A stretch of DNA of 64,000 bases from contig NC_088646.1 in the NCBI RefSeq assembly GCF_964019385.1, positions 19,094,407-19,158,406 on the forward strand, read 5' to 3'. A program made the translations under genes and the position numbers. Shown one piece after another: positions 10,147 through 22,005 of the stretch; the stretch's first letter is position 1; each line of letters starts with the position of its first letter. The stretch comes from Sycon ciliatum. Taxonomy: Eukaryota; Porifera; Calcarea; Leucosolenida; Sycettidae. The notes under the pieces are model-generated. The model was not told the DNA's origin and did no database searches. It saw only the letters and a list, made by a program, of their open reading frames with translations.

Positions 10147-13100
10147 ATCTGTGTGAGTGAGGGAGCAACAGAACTAAACGAAAGAAAGACCGACAGGTGC
10201 ATACCAGCTGTGCATGTCCACAACACATGCATGTCCTTGCAGGCCCGACAGCATGCAGGGCCGGGGGGGGGGGGGGGGGGGGGGTTGCAGCACAGCATGT
10301 GAACCCCGCGGAATGCCTGTCAGCGACTACAAAAAAACATGCAGTACAGCTGTTGCAAGTGAAGTCCAGACCAGTGTACACATTTAGCGCGGTAGACCCG
10401 ATTCTAATGACCTCCTAGATGTGTGCGAAGCCAAGTGGCTTTATGTGCTGCAAGTGCAGTACAATCAGTGCGGATTTTGCTGGTCACAGCAGTATTTGGT
10501 AGATGTGGTGAACTCTACGCTTCGGGCAGCTGCAGCTCTGGCTACACGCTTCTTGTCGGGTACCATGGCTTGCTGTCCATACTATACAAGTGCATCTCTC
10601 ACTGATGATGGACATAGTGGCTTGGGGCATTGGTAGTGATTCCAGCAGGACGGTTAACTTGCTGTGTGTGGTATTGAGTTGAATATTCCTTCTTTTACTG
10701 ACACATCTAAAAGTGCTTGAACGGGTTTGAAGGCATACTAGCTTGAAGTCCGTCGAGGGAGTGGAGCGATGATGATAGAGCTGAACTTCTTTAGGAGGGC
10801 AGGAATAATGTCGCTAGCGTTCCCAACACTGATACGGATATTCATTTCCCCCTCGCCCTAACAGCAATGGAGCGCCTGTATGTATGTGCACCTGTCACGC
10901 GGAGTACACACTTTCAGTGCATGGGGCACGTTCGGCCGTTTTGGCGGATCTCACTGGGCGGTTACTACCATGGGATTTCTTACCACAGCCCTGCACTTTT
11001 CATGTTACCAGTGAGCAAGAACTTCAATGGAATATCTCGTGGGATTCTCGATTACACGTGTTACATATCGACATGTACATGTCAGCGTGTGGCAGATTCA
11101 GTGCAGCAATGACATTGTACTTGTCAAGTTCTTGTGAACGTGCCAAGGTATTCTCGGCCCATCGTATCTGCTCTCTTGGCATTGGCCTCGAGCGTATGTT
11201 CCACTCCGCCGGTGTCCATTACCCGTGAATCAAGAGTGCTGCTTGGTCTGTTTGGAATTTCTCTCTCGCTGTTCTGACTTGCCATGTATGCGTGGAGCTG
11301 TGTGTGCTTTCATGTGTGTAAAGAAGTAAGGGTACGTGCTGTGAAATTCACTTGCTTAGTACGAACATTGTCCAGGTCACTGGTGTATTCCTCTATACTA
11401 AAGTATATTCGGATAAACAATACCTTGGATACTAAGTACATGTACACTTTCCTGTTCCCCATGGGGGGGGGGGGGGGTATGTTGTATCAGAGTTCCAATG
11501 TGTCCTTTCCTTGGGAGCGGCCAACTAGATTATTTCTGCCAGGTCGCTACATCTTAGTTCGTGTTCTGCCTTTTTCTGCAGAAATGTGATCGCTAAGGTC
11601 GCCGCAGAGACTAGCCTGACTGTCGACGAAGTCAACAACTGGTTTCGCAACCGCCGCAATCGCCATCCGGTGCGCAACATCAATGCCCAGCAAGACGGCC
11701 GTGGCGGTCACTTGACATCGCCGGTCAACCCCAGGGGCATGCAGCACGCCAGTTGGCCGGAACCTGCGGACCTCAGCCCAGCTCTCAGCCAGCATGCCCA
11801 GTGGGAGATCCAGCAGCTGCAGCTGCAGCAGCGTGGTTTCGGGCAGAGGCTCGAGCCGGAAAGCTTCCCGCCGCGGCATGTTGGACAAGAGCAAAGTCAT
11901 TTCCTCTGGAATCCGTAAGTGCTACTACTACGGTGTAGTACGAAGGAGTGCACATACAGTGAAATCTGTCTAAGACGACCGCTCAAGGGACCTTGAAAAC
12001 GTGGTCTCTGTAACCAGGTGGTCTCCTTACCCAGGGTCATTTGATTGGGAATAGCATCCCTTGGGCTTGGTTGTAATCAGGGATTAGTACAATACTCCCT
12101 GGTTGTAATGGTCTTCTTGGGCAGGTGGTCGCCTTATCCGAGTGGTCGCCTTGACAGGTTTTACTTTATTACATACTGCTTCGAAGTACATGATCATAAT
12201 GTGTAGATTATGCTGTAATTTGGGCCAGAAAATCTGATGTGCAGTAAAACCTGTCAAGGCGACCACTCTGATAAGGCGACTGCTTGTCCTAGTGGACCGC
12301 TACAACCAACACCAAGGCATGTCATTTCCAGTCAAATGATCCTGGATACGGTAACTACCTGTGCACGGAGCCGAGGCCACATTTGGAAGGTCCCTGGAGT
12401 GGTCGGCTTAGACGAGTTTCACTGTGTGATTAAGATTGTGGAAACAGTTTAGTCATCGATTGCTAGTAGTAAGCGCGACAGTGAGTAATCCCTGCTGTCA
12501 TCTTACTTCATGTACTCAGTTTATCACATGTACATTGTATGGTGGACAATCTTGGTAACTGTTATTAGTCTCATCATCTCCTAACCTGCCACTTGTTACA
12601 CGTTTGACTTGCCACTCCTCACCTGCTAGTAAATTGGTCATGCCATGTTACACGTTATGTCACCGGTGAATGCACTTTTCTGGAGCGACATCTGGCAGTG
12701 CCTTGATCCTTACCGTCAACCTTGCGAAGAACGACCCTCGATCACCTACTGTAAAAGCCATTATTCTAACGAGGCGCATATAATTATAACGATTTACCAA
12801 AATTGACTAGTTTACGTGTACCAAAGGTAACGATTCTCACTCATTCTCAACGCTCAATAGGACAGTATATGTATCGATTTCTGTATAACGATTTCTATTT
12901 TAACGACAGATTTCTCCTCGTTAATTCGTTAGAGTTAGCACTTCGTTATAATATATGGATTTTACAGTATCAGAAAAAAATGTTTTTATTCGCGAGTTAC
13001 CGTTATCCGTGAGATTGAAATTATGCACCAAATCGTCACTAGGTCTGGCGACTGTGCTGTTATCCGCGAATTGTTGCTACACTCGTTATTCTCAAGGTTG

Positions 13101-16100
13101 ACTGTGTTCCCCGTATGCGATAAAGACAGTCTGACTGACTCTTTGCCGAGTTGTGGATTTTTTAAGGGTTTACAGCCAGGTGTTCACTGCCGTTTGCCGT
13201 ACTGCTCGTTGCGCAATGGCTAAACAATTTTGTTGACCATTTCTTTCTTTTGTCCAAACTGGACAGGACTCCAGCCAGCTGTGCACATCCTGTGAACGGC
13301 AGCACTGCTTTGCCATCACCGTCGAATACATTGTGTGGACAACCAGCCAACCCCTTTTCTAAAGTAAGTACTACATGTACATGGAATCTGTATTGCAAGT
13401 GCAGTGCTGTGCAGGGATACATGTACTTGCCTTCTTTGCACCGAATGCACACTGGTCCGACTGTGAGTTAGTAATTTTTTTCTCTTGCATGTGTGGTTAG
13501 ACATCTGTGGGACTCTGCTTTGAAACTGTTGACGATATCCAATGTGTGTGCTTGTATGTGTCCGTATGTGTATGTGTCCGTGTGTGGATACCTGAGTTTT
13601 GCAAAAGAGTGTGCACCTTCATCAAAGTGGCTTGCAAAATCTCTTTTAAACCTTTGTTGTGGCCTTCTTTTTTCTTCTTCCTTCCGCGTGTTTAGCCCAG
13701 CGAGCTCTCCAGGTCATTCCCTCAAGCCTCACCCCGTGATGTGCTCAACAGAGCGTCTGAAATTGCTCAGGGAAATGGTATGCACGGAAGCGGAGTGGCT
13801 GCTCCCGGGTGCAGTTCGGGTGCAATGCTTTCTCACATCCCCCCACCATTACCGTCGCCGGCTGATGAGTGTTCACGGAGACATGGCCAGCTGGGCAGCA
13901 CACCGCCCACGCCGTTGTCTCACGTGAGTTGAGCGGCAGCTGGTTTGGACTGCAAGTACTTGTGTGTCTATGTGTGCATGGAAGTGATGGTGGTGGTGAC
14001 GGTGGTGGTGGTGGTAGTGATGGTGGTGGTGACGGTGGTGGTGGTGGTGGTGGTGGTGGTGGTGGTGGTGGTGGTGGTGGTGGTGGTGGTGGTGGTGGTG
14101 GTGGTGGTGGTGGTGGTGGTGGTGGTGGTGGTGGTGGTGGTGGTGGTGGTGGTGGTGAGGAGGAGGAGCCCATAAGGGGAGAGGAGGGGGGGGGGGGGAG
14201 TCATGTCATTTCAAAGTCTCCCTACCCCAGTTATCCTTCCTAAGGTCCTTCCGAGTCTTGTTTCTCTCTCCCGAGGAGACAATGTGACCTGGTTCTAGCA
14301 GTGAGCAAGGACACGTGTTTGCGTCCGTGTAATCTTGGATCTGTCTTCTTGACCATGCATAGGCAGGTGGAGATGGTGAAAGAATATTGATTCATTAATT
14401 AATGACTATGTGCTGTTCGGTGCATAACACTGTGCCATACCACATCTGTTGTGGTCCAATGGCATTACATGTACATGCACGTGGAATGGTGTCTTGAAAC
14501 TCTGTTCTGTGTGTGTGTGTGTGATGGTGATGGTGATGGTAATGGTCTTTCAGAACCCTCCCGCAAGCAATGGGCATTTCGGCAGCTATGTGTCGAACAC
14601 ATCCTTGGCTCCGGACTGTTTCGTGTCGGTGAGTTACCCTTCCTCTTCATAACTGGACCATTCCATTTCAGCTCACTGCTATGACGCCAGCTCTCCCGAA
14701 TCCTTGGTCTCCTTGATTGGATATTTTTTCTTTTTAAATGATAGGGCAGTCTTGTGTGTGACGTGACTTCGCCGTTGCGCTATGCCTAGTTCACTGACTT
14801 ATCGTTTTGATTACGCTGGCATGGTAGACTTAGACTCTGAGACTTTGGGCAAGTTAACAAAATTCTGAGTTTGAGAAATCAAGCTTTCATTGCTACCGGG
14901 CCTCATTTTTCTGTGATGTACTGATAAGTCCGCAAAGAATAAAACAACATTGTCTGCGGCCGATTGAGTAAAAAATCGTATTCATCTCGATAGGGAGAAG
15001 TGCAACAAGCTTTGAAATATGTCAGCGTTTCTACGGGTTGCATACCGTCACAGTGCACATGTTCATGTACATGTACATGGCTGTCTATGCGTGCACTCTG
15101 CACTTATGTTGCTTGTCCACTGAGTACTTTGCATATTGTCCTACTGTAAGACATGTATATATAACGAGGAAGCAAATCTAACGTTTTAACGGATGACATT
15201 TCTTCGTTATAATAAAATCCGTTGAGGCCGTACTGCTTCATATATGCTGTGTGTGGATATGGCAGAATACTGTAAGATCGTTAACATATCTTCTCGTTAA
15301 CCTATGAATTTTGGACAATCGTTAAATTTGCGACTCGTTATAATAACATGTCTTACAGTATGTGTTCTCGTCAATCTTGCTGTTTCTTTGTTTGGTTGTT
15401 TGGTTGATCTTTATTATTATTTTGAGTTGCAGGTATTTCAGAGGTTTGGTGCAAACTCCCCGGAAAGGCAGAGTGTGAGTATGATTTGAATGTGTGCAGT
15501 TTGTGGCGCATCATGCATAAGTTGCCCCCTCTGGTGCGATGCTTGCCTGTCGCCAACTCCAGTGCGGGTGTGTGGTTCACTGGGCTCTTTGTTATTGTCT
15601 CCAGGCCCAGTGTTTTGACCAGTGTCACAAGTGATCGCTGCATAATGATAACAGTGTGTGTGTGTGGGGGGGGGGGGGGGGGATAGAGCTGTAATAAAGT
15701 AGTTTGCAGTGCCAGCATATGTATTGCACTGCCCTCTACTTGCTGCGATGGCATATATGAGCACATTGTTGTGTGGTTCGTACAGGTCTATCTTTGTTAG
15801 TACGACATTGGTTACAAGACAAATCTCATTTTGAAACCCCTGGGATTGTCTACTCGCAAGGGTAGACCTGTACCGTGTGAAATCATTTCAGACATGTGTA
15901 GCTGCATCGCGCTCACTAGTGTTCTCTTGTCCGCTCTTCGACGCATTGTTCTAGATGCTGGCCCAACTGGCTCCTATTCTCTCCATGGAGGAACAGCAAC
16001 TTCTCCGCGGTGAGCTGCATAACAGTGCTGGCGGGTGAGTGGAACTACATGTACACGTACATATGTACCGGTACATGGCTATGTGTACAGGTGAACCTGT

Positions 16101-19100
16101 GCTGAGCAATCATGCCATAGTACAGCACCACATTGTGTGTCATCCAATAGCACACTATCACGTAGTGTAATGTATCATGATCCTATAGACAGTATTGTAT
16201 GTCATCCAATAGCACACTATCACATCGTGTATTATCCTATACTATAGACAGTTTGTATGTCATCCAGTTGCGGACCATCATGGCACGGTACACCATCACA
16301 ATAGTGTATCATCATCCCATTCATGTAGTGTGGCATCCAATAGCGCATCATCCACCATCTTGGCATAGTATACCATCACGCAGTGCGTCCTCCAATACTG
16401 TAATAGCTGATCATCAAATAGTGTACCAGCATCACACAGTGTGTCAACCCAAAGCACATCATGCAGTAACGTATCAACGGTATCATCCCCATAGCATATC
16501 ATTCCATGATGCACCGACAGCCAGTCTTTGCTATCAGGTGGCCTCTTCACACAGGTTAACTGTATGCAGAGACATGGTTGGGACTCAATGGCCGCTGTCT
16601 AATTACAGGCGGTCTCCACAGCTTTCAACACACGGTGCACAACAGAATTATTCTCTTGTCCTCGCTAGTCTTGATCTCGCATGGCGCGCCTAGGTCCTTA
16701 AAATGCGCAAGTGCATGTCTATTGTGCTGGTACGAAGCTTCATCTTCGTTGCCACGGTGTAGTGTTCGCTGCACAAAGCACAACATGGCTGAGAAGAGTC
16801 TGTTATTGGCGTTTCACAGGTTTGTCTTGGAGATGACATTCGTTTGTAGGCACCAGCTATATCATGTTATGAACTTTGTATTTACAATAGCAAGAACTAA
16901 CTAACTTCATGTACATATATGGACATGTATCAAGGCTCCATCGCTTCAAGGTGTTCCCACTAAATCCAACCACTGTAGCGCTTCTTACGATTATCAATGC
17001 ATCTTTGCCTGATCTATCCTTCTCCCTTTGTGCACTCTTTTCCTGTTGGATTTCCTTGTCTGTCCTACCTGGTCATGAATAGATATAACCTGGATCATCT
17101 ACCTCATTCTCTTCATGGCAAAGCCAGCCTAGCGTGGAACGAGATTAGTAAGATCTTCGCTGCGAACTCCAGCAATGTAAGTCATGCGAAACCAACAAAC
17201 AAGTGTGATGGAAATAACACCGAGAAATGTGCATACAATGAAACTCTGTGCAAAGTAGCCCAGTAAGAACATACTTTCTCTTTTCATCGGATACTACAGT
17301 GGTCCCTTTATAATCCGGCACCATTTGTGCTACGGAAATTCTGCTGGATTAGGGAGGGTGCTGGATTACAAAATCTGATTTTCTGCTGCAATGTACATGA
17401 AAAGGACATTTTGGTTACCGAAAGTTAAGCTGCTTTACAGAGGGTACTGGTTTATAAAGTGCCGGGAAAGAGGAACGACTGTAGTACAAAGTACTTTTTA
17501 GGACCCTGCATATATTTTTCGCAGTCATGTGGCGTCTGATATTCAGTACCTCAGCTATGATAAAGGACCGATACATATGCCTCCATACGGTACGTTATAC
17601 TGAAAATGCACTGTGCAATTTCTGGATATTTGTGGGAAGATGTGGTTCATATCTCTACTGGCATACTCATCTTACAGTAGTGTATGTTTGTGTTGTCGTC
17701 AATGTAGTCACATCGGAGGCTGACAAAGCGGTCATCATCAGCCAGTCAGGACAGCGGTTGTGTGCCTAGCGATACAGATTTGGACACGAGCAGTGGTGGT
17801 GGTGGTGGTGGTGGTGGTGGCGGGAGCAGCGGTACATCCTTGACGGGATCGCTTGGCAGTATGCAAGTGGATCAGGGTGTGAGTGGCGACTCGTCCCACC
17901 GCGAAGGTGGCCAGCCCGCGTCACTCCAGCAGCAACAACAGCAGCAGCAGGCACTGCAGATGTCGCCTTTGGCAACACTTGAGGTCGTCTGGCCAAGCAT
18001 TGTGGCTGGCCTTGCGCTAATGCTCAAGGTGAGAGGGGACGGTAGAGGCAGGCAGATTTCTGGTGCAGTACATGTACGTATGTTACACTGTGCTGGTGCC
18101 CTGTGTATATCTGTATAGGATCACTGCACGTACAGTAAAACCTGTGAAGGTGTCCACTCGGATAGGGCGACCACCTGTCCCGGGAGACCACTACAACCAG
18201 GACCAAGGGATGCTACCTCCAGTCAACTGACCCTGGATAAGAAGACCACCTGTACACAGCGACCACGTTTCGAAGGCACCTTGAGCGGTCGCCCTGGACA
18301 GGCTTCACTGTATAGCATTGTACCTGTGAGATGTCCCATATCCTGCTCAACGTATAGTGTATTGTACTTGTGAGATGTCCCATATCCTGCTCAACGTATA
18401 GTGTATTGTACTTGTGAGATGTCCCATATCCTGCTCAACGTATAGTGTATTGTACTTGTGAGATGTCCCATATCCTGCTCAACGTATAGTGTATTGTACT
18501 TGTGAGATGTCCCATATCCTGCTCAACGTATAGTGTATTGTACTTGTGAGATGTCTCATATCCTGCTCAACGTATAGTGTGGGCGTGAGCCCGTGAAGGA
18601 GCTCAATGTCTACATTGAAACCTGGCATTTTTTAAACTTGGTATATCCACTTGCCTTGCTTTTGTGTGCATGTGGATGTTTTGTCTGCAGCAACACTCTT
18701 CGTACGTCCGACCGGTGTTACAAGCGCTCAACTCCATGGGGGTTTCTACATCCGATACACTCCATATCGAAGGCGGTGAGTTGGTGCACAGATGCCATGC
18801 TTTTCCCATTGCAGTGTATTGAAGAATTGCAAGTGATAATTGCTAGCACATTGTATTGAGTGTCCTGTGATTTTGAGTAGCGGGATCAGCCTGGTTATGA
18901 TGCTGGTCACTAGGGCGCAGCCTGCCTTTTAATACCAATCTAGCACTAATACTTGGTAAATTAAAGCTGCGTTTGCGTTGACTGTGTATCGTCTCCCACA
19001 CGCAGCGGGCAGACCTTAGTACTTTACTGAGTCCAAATATTCGTGTGGCACGTATGCTGCTTACGATGCTGTTGCCTTGCAGCCGCCAGTGCAGGCTCCT

Positions 19101-20230
19101 ACAAGACTGAGGAGTTGGAGAGTCTGGTAGCACGATGGTCTAGTGCCCAGCCTTCAGTGCCACAGCCTAGCAACTTGCTTGGTCCAGCACGGTCTGTGAA
19201 CAACCTGCAGCATGAGCAAGTAAGCTGTGCTGCTGCTGGAGTTGACATGCACATGCTCTACTACAGTCCACTTCATAACTATAGACGCGTAGGGTTTTTG
19301 AAATATTTCAAATTTGGCTGGAGCTTTTTGAGAATAGTTTTCGGAACATTGCTCAGGTCCGCTCCACAATTACTCTCGTAATTATAGTTTCTAAACGATT
19401 GGATAACAGACGGCCAATTTGGAAAATTGTATGCACAAAGTGATCACAGATTTTATGTGGTATAGATGCTGGCATAACGGTTTTTTGCCCAGGTACGCGT
19501 CTATAGTTTTGAAATGGACTGTAGTGAGTAAGTTACTGTATAGCAGGAAATTTTCGGACAAAGCCGAACATCGACCTTTCGTATGGATTTTATATTCGTA
19601 CAGTGCTGCATGCTATATACGCGTGTTTGCATGCAGTACGCATGTATAGTGTACATAATTTCGCATGAGCGAACCTCTTCTGAACAAATCTTGGTATGGA
19701 ATTAAATTTAGTACAAAAGAGGCCGTGTACGAAATAGTACGAAAATATATTCCGTCCGAAAATTTCCTGCTATACAGTACTTCATGTTATGTGAATTGAA
19801 ATTACTGTACCTAATTAGCACACCAATGGAATGTGTGTGTGTGTGTACGCGCACACATGTGTGTGTGTGTACGCACACACGTGTGTGTTTGGGTATGTAC
19901 ATGTTTGTGTGTGTGTGTGTGTGTACGCACACACGTGTGTGTTTGGGTATGTACATGTTTGTGTGTGTGTGTGTGCGAGCGAGCGCATGCACATTACTTT
20001 CTATGGTGTACATAGCTGTAAATTGTCCGGGCTTGTTTTAATGTAGATTTGTTGTGTTTGTCTTGCAGGCGGTGGCAATGTTCGGCATGGCGCCATTGCC
20101 CATTGCCAACATGGGGCCAGAAGACATGCATACCATGGAGCCGCTGGCTAGCCTCCCGTCCGCTTCGCCTCACTTGCCGGAAGCATCTGCTCAGTGGACA
20201 GCCTCAATGCAGCCACGCCAGTCTAGTTGA
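9189..20230 (+). CDS. homeodomain transcription factor, 11 coding exons, 733 aa
   Basis: Exons: 9189-9889, 11582-11914, 13267-13363, 13696-13923, 14554-14628, 15433-15474, 15955-16009, 17742-18028, 18691-18775, 19083-19219, 20069-20230. Every junction is GT-AG and all phases match; the total is 2202 nt. The homeodomain (about residues 207-266) is canonical in length: Q12, L16, Y20, P26, L40, V45, then WFRNRRNR with W48, F49, N51, R53. Residue 50 is arginine, which is unusual and should change DNA preference. An intron splits codon 28 of the domain. The N-terminal 200 residues are Ser/Thr-rich; there are Gln-rich stretches after the domain and Gly and Gln runs in exon 8. It is not TALE (no three-residue insertion) and not clearly POU, SIX or CUT. 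It presumably acts in the nucleus as a sequence-specific regulator. The start ATG is the first in the open frame; a non-coding first exon is possible. Confidence 0.85.
10092..10144. repeat. (TG)n microsatellite
   Basis: A near-pure TG run in intron 1 of the homeobox gene. A run of about 22 G follows at 10263-10284. Confidence 0.95.
11957..12166. mobile_element. TA-type MITE (CAGTGAAACCTGTC family), copy a
   Basis: It begins CAGTGAAATCTGTCTAAG after TA (11955-11956) and ends in the inverted form GACAGGTTTTACT. It is related to copies at 12242-12424 and 18133-18310 and a fragment near 61175-61263. A 24-bp hAT-type insertion with an 8-bp duplication is nested at 12078-12101. Confidence 0.8.
12078..12101. 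mobile_element. 24-bp hAT-type micro-insertion
   Basis: It starts CAGGGATTAGTACAATAC and ends TCCCTG, between GTTGTAAT direct repeats (12070-12077, 12102-12109). The homologous stretch in the related MITE copy at 18133-18310 has a single GTTGTAGT-like site and no insert, so the empty site is visible within this window. Only the left 18 bp and right 6 bp of the family palindrome remain. Confidence 0.85.
12242..12424. mobile_element. TA-type MITE (CAGTGAAACCTGTC family), copy b
   Basis: Starts CAGTAAAACCTGTCAAGG and ends in the inverted form GTTTCACTG. The flanking dinucleotides are TG on both sides rather than TA. It lies close to copy a in the same intron. Confidence 0.75.
12749..12967. mobile_element. 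TA-flanked MITE (CTGTAAAA ends)
   Basis: The ends CTGTAAAAGCCATTATTC and ATATATGGATTTTACAG are inverted, with TA on both sides (12747-12748, 12968-12969). Subterminal TAACGA motifs resemble those of the 4176 and 15144 elements. Confidence 0.75.
13987..14158. repeat. (GGT)n microsatellite
   Basis: A long GGT/GAT trinucleotide run just after the donor of homeobox exon 4. It is intronic; the poly-Pro, poly-Gly and poly-Val frames across it are artefacts. Confidence 0.95.
15144..15358. mobile_element. TA-flanked MITE (CTGTAAGACATG family), intact copy
   Basis: The ends CTGTAAGACATG and CATGTCTTACAG are flanked by TA (15142-15143, 15359-15360). It is the uninterrupted homologue of 4176-4639. Confidence 0.85.
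16130..16510. repeat. degenerate tandem-like repeat region
   Basis: Repeated variants of CATCCAATAGCACACTATCAC with loose spacing, in homeobox intron 7. They look like a decayed minisatellite. Confidence 0.6.
17297..17481. mobile_element. TA-flanked MITE
   Basis: The left end CAGTGGTCCCTTTATAA and right end AAGAGGAACGACTG are partly inverted, with TA on both sides (17295-17296, 17482-17483). Confidence 0.6.
18133..18310. mobile_element. TA-type MITE (CAGTGAAACCTGTC family), copy c
   Basis: A 178-bp element from CAGTAAAACCTGTGAAGG to GGACAGGCTTCACTG, TA-flanked (18131-18132, 18311-18312). It serves as the empty-site reference for the micro-insertion at 12078-12101. Confidence 0.85.
18313..18581. 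repeat. 44-bp tandem repeat, about 6 copies
   Basis: Units containing TTGTGAGATGTCCCATATCC recur every 44 bp, starting near 18317, 18361, 18405, 18449, 18493 and 18537. They are almost identical, so expansion was recent. It is intronic and abuts the MITE at 18133-18310. Confidence 0.9.
19264..19521. mobile_element. Tc1/mariner-type MITE, copy 2
   Basis: Same family as 167-400. The ends CAGTCCACTTCATAACTATA and TATAGTTTTGAAATGGACTG are inverted, with TA at 19262-19263 and 19522-19523. It lies in the last intron of the homeobox gene. Confidence 0.85.
19536..19777. mobile_element. TA-flanked MITE
   Basis: The end CTGTATAGCAGGAAATTTTC is exactly inverted at the other end, with TA on both sides (19534-19535, 19778-19779). 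It lies 14 bp from the previous MITE. Confidence 0.8.
19830..19985. repeat. alternating GT/CA repeat with 56-bp duplication
   Basis: Runs of GTGTGT and CACACA alternate, and a unit including TTTGGGTATGTACATGTTTG is present twice. The region is purine-pyrimidine alternating and intronic. Confidence 0.8.
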
Positions 20231-20942
20231 TATGGCGTGCTGCCTCCCTGCAGGCCAGGATTATCATGCATGTACAGTAGAGCTACTGTGTCCTTTAAAC
20301 TAGCAAGTCACCATGCTACACTCCCCACTCTGTGTTGACTTATGAAATTGATTGTAAATATTTTGATAGTTGCCTCTGCAGCACTGCAAATAACACAATT
20401 TAGAGGAGCATTGTTTCGATATTGATAAAGGTGAGATTCTCATGACCGGCCTAGGGAAAGTTCAGCACTCCTGCCACATGCACACACGCATAAAACTAGT
20501 GGAGCACACGTCTCCCAAGGAATTGGTGATGAATTGGCGATGACCACGACTGGCAGAAGACACAGCTCTAGCTGATCATCACGGGGATTTGAAGTGCTGG
20601 CTTAGAATCTTTCCTCATCTGCCAAACCAATATAATGGAGCATCCCACAAATAATCTCCATATGCTTGCACAATACACAAAAAAAACTATTTGACTCATC
20701 ACATCCGTACGCTTTTTTCTTCTTTGAATTGACTCCAAAGTCCAATGTGATTATATTGTCCCTGGGATCATGCCATTCTCCGTTCTTTATGTCAGATTCC
20801 TCTCAGAGACATGTGTGTACCTGAACACAATGTAGATTTTAGCTGTGATTAGCTTGTCTGTGTGAATCCAGGTCCGTTGGGTGCCTGTTTTCGTAGCAGC
20901 ACTGTTGGTCTTCTCTGCCTTTCTGCGTCGCATGTGATTTCA

Positions 20943-20948
20943 AATAAA
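20943..20948 (+). terminator. candidate polyadenylation signal of the homeobox gene
   Basis: AATAAA about 710 bp after the stop codon, the first canonical hexamer noticed downstream on this strand. Confidence 0.4.
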
Positions 20949-21203
20949 TCTTTGACAACAACGGCCACCATGGATCACTTGCATGTCTGATGTCGTTGAG
21001 CGTGTGAAAATGTGCACACATGTGTCAGTGGTGTGTACTGGTGTGTTACTTGCGAGAATGTTGTGACATGGCAATGCATGTACTTAACAGCAAGAATAGA
21101 CGTCCGGTGATCAATAACATCGAGATTGCTACTGCAGTTCGCCAGATTCCTGGATAGAAAGGGGAGCTCCATTTCCTATATTCCGCCGTCGGTTGTTTAT
21201 ACA

Positions 21204-21226
21204 GCCAGGAATATTTTACTACTCCC
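21204..21226. mobile_element. probable 23-bp hAT-type micro-insertion
   Basis: It begins CAGGAATATTTTAC and ends TACTCCCTG, between TATACAGC and CTTACAGC (6/8 match). It resembles the 24- and 38-bp members but is imperfect. Confidence 0.45.
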
Positions 21227-22005
21227 TGCTTACAGCCAGGAATGCAGCATTAATTTAACACCAGGGTTCTAGCCAAAGAAGGGTAGAGCTGAGGCACAGC
21301 ACCCCCTACCCTACTCATTTGTCGTTTTTTTGTGTTTTTGTAGGCAATTAATTTCAACACAAATGCAGTCGATAGTCAGATAGTAACAGAGGCCGAGGGT
21401 TCATAAAGGCACAGTTGTCTGGGGTGAAGTCGGGGATCCGGTTCGCCCCCGTACGTTGCATTTTGTATGGCAAGACAATTTTGGAAAAGGGAAAAATGGG
21501 TTGAGGGGTAACTCTTTCCCCTGCCCCCCCCCCCCCCCCTACTATTTTGACATGGCTAGAACCCTGGACACTCAAATACAGTGGAGATTGGATATAACGA
21601 CCTTGGGTATAACGACAAATCAAGTTTAGCGACACAATTCTGTTGCCCAAGTCGTTTAGCAAGTCCTTTCTGTACATTATAGATCGGGTATAACGACAAT
21701 GAAATATATAACGACCTCGAAAATAACGACAGATCGGATTTACTGACACTTTTTTGGTGCCCGAAGACCTGAAAAACAGTGAAAATACATCGGATATAAC
21801 GACTTTCCTCTTTTATCAGGCAGACTGGCATGTCTGGAACATGGTATTATGGCTGTGCCACGTGCCCGGACCTCCGGGTCACTCATATCATGTGTGCTTT
21901 ACATTGCACGTTGTAGCCGCAGTGCAGCGGTGCGGGATGACTTTACCTTGAACAATGCATGCAAGACACATGACTGTACAATCAATTATTATTATTATTA
22001 TAATA

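Noticed and set aside
13745..14173. Poly-proline, poly-glycine, poly-valine and poly-threonine frames
   Set aside because: All are readings of the intronic (GGT)n repeat, not genes.
18313..18581. CRISPR-like array
   Set aside because: The units are a plain head-to-tail tandem repeat without spacers, in a eukaryotic intron.
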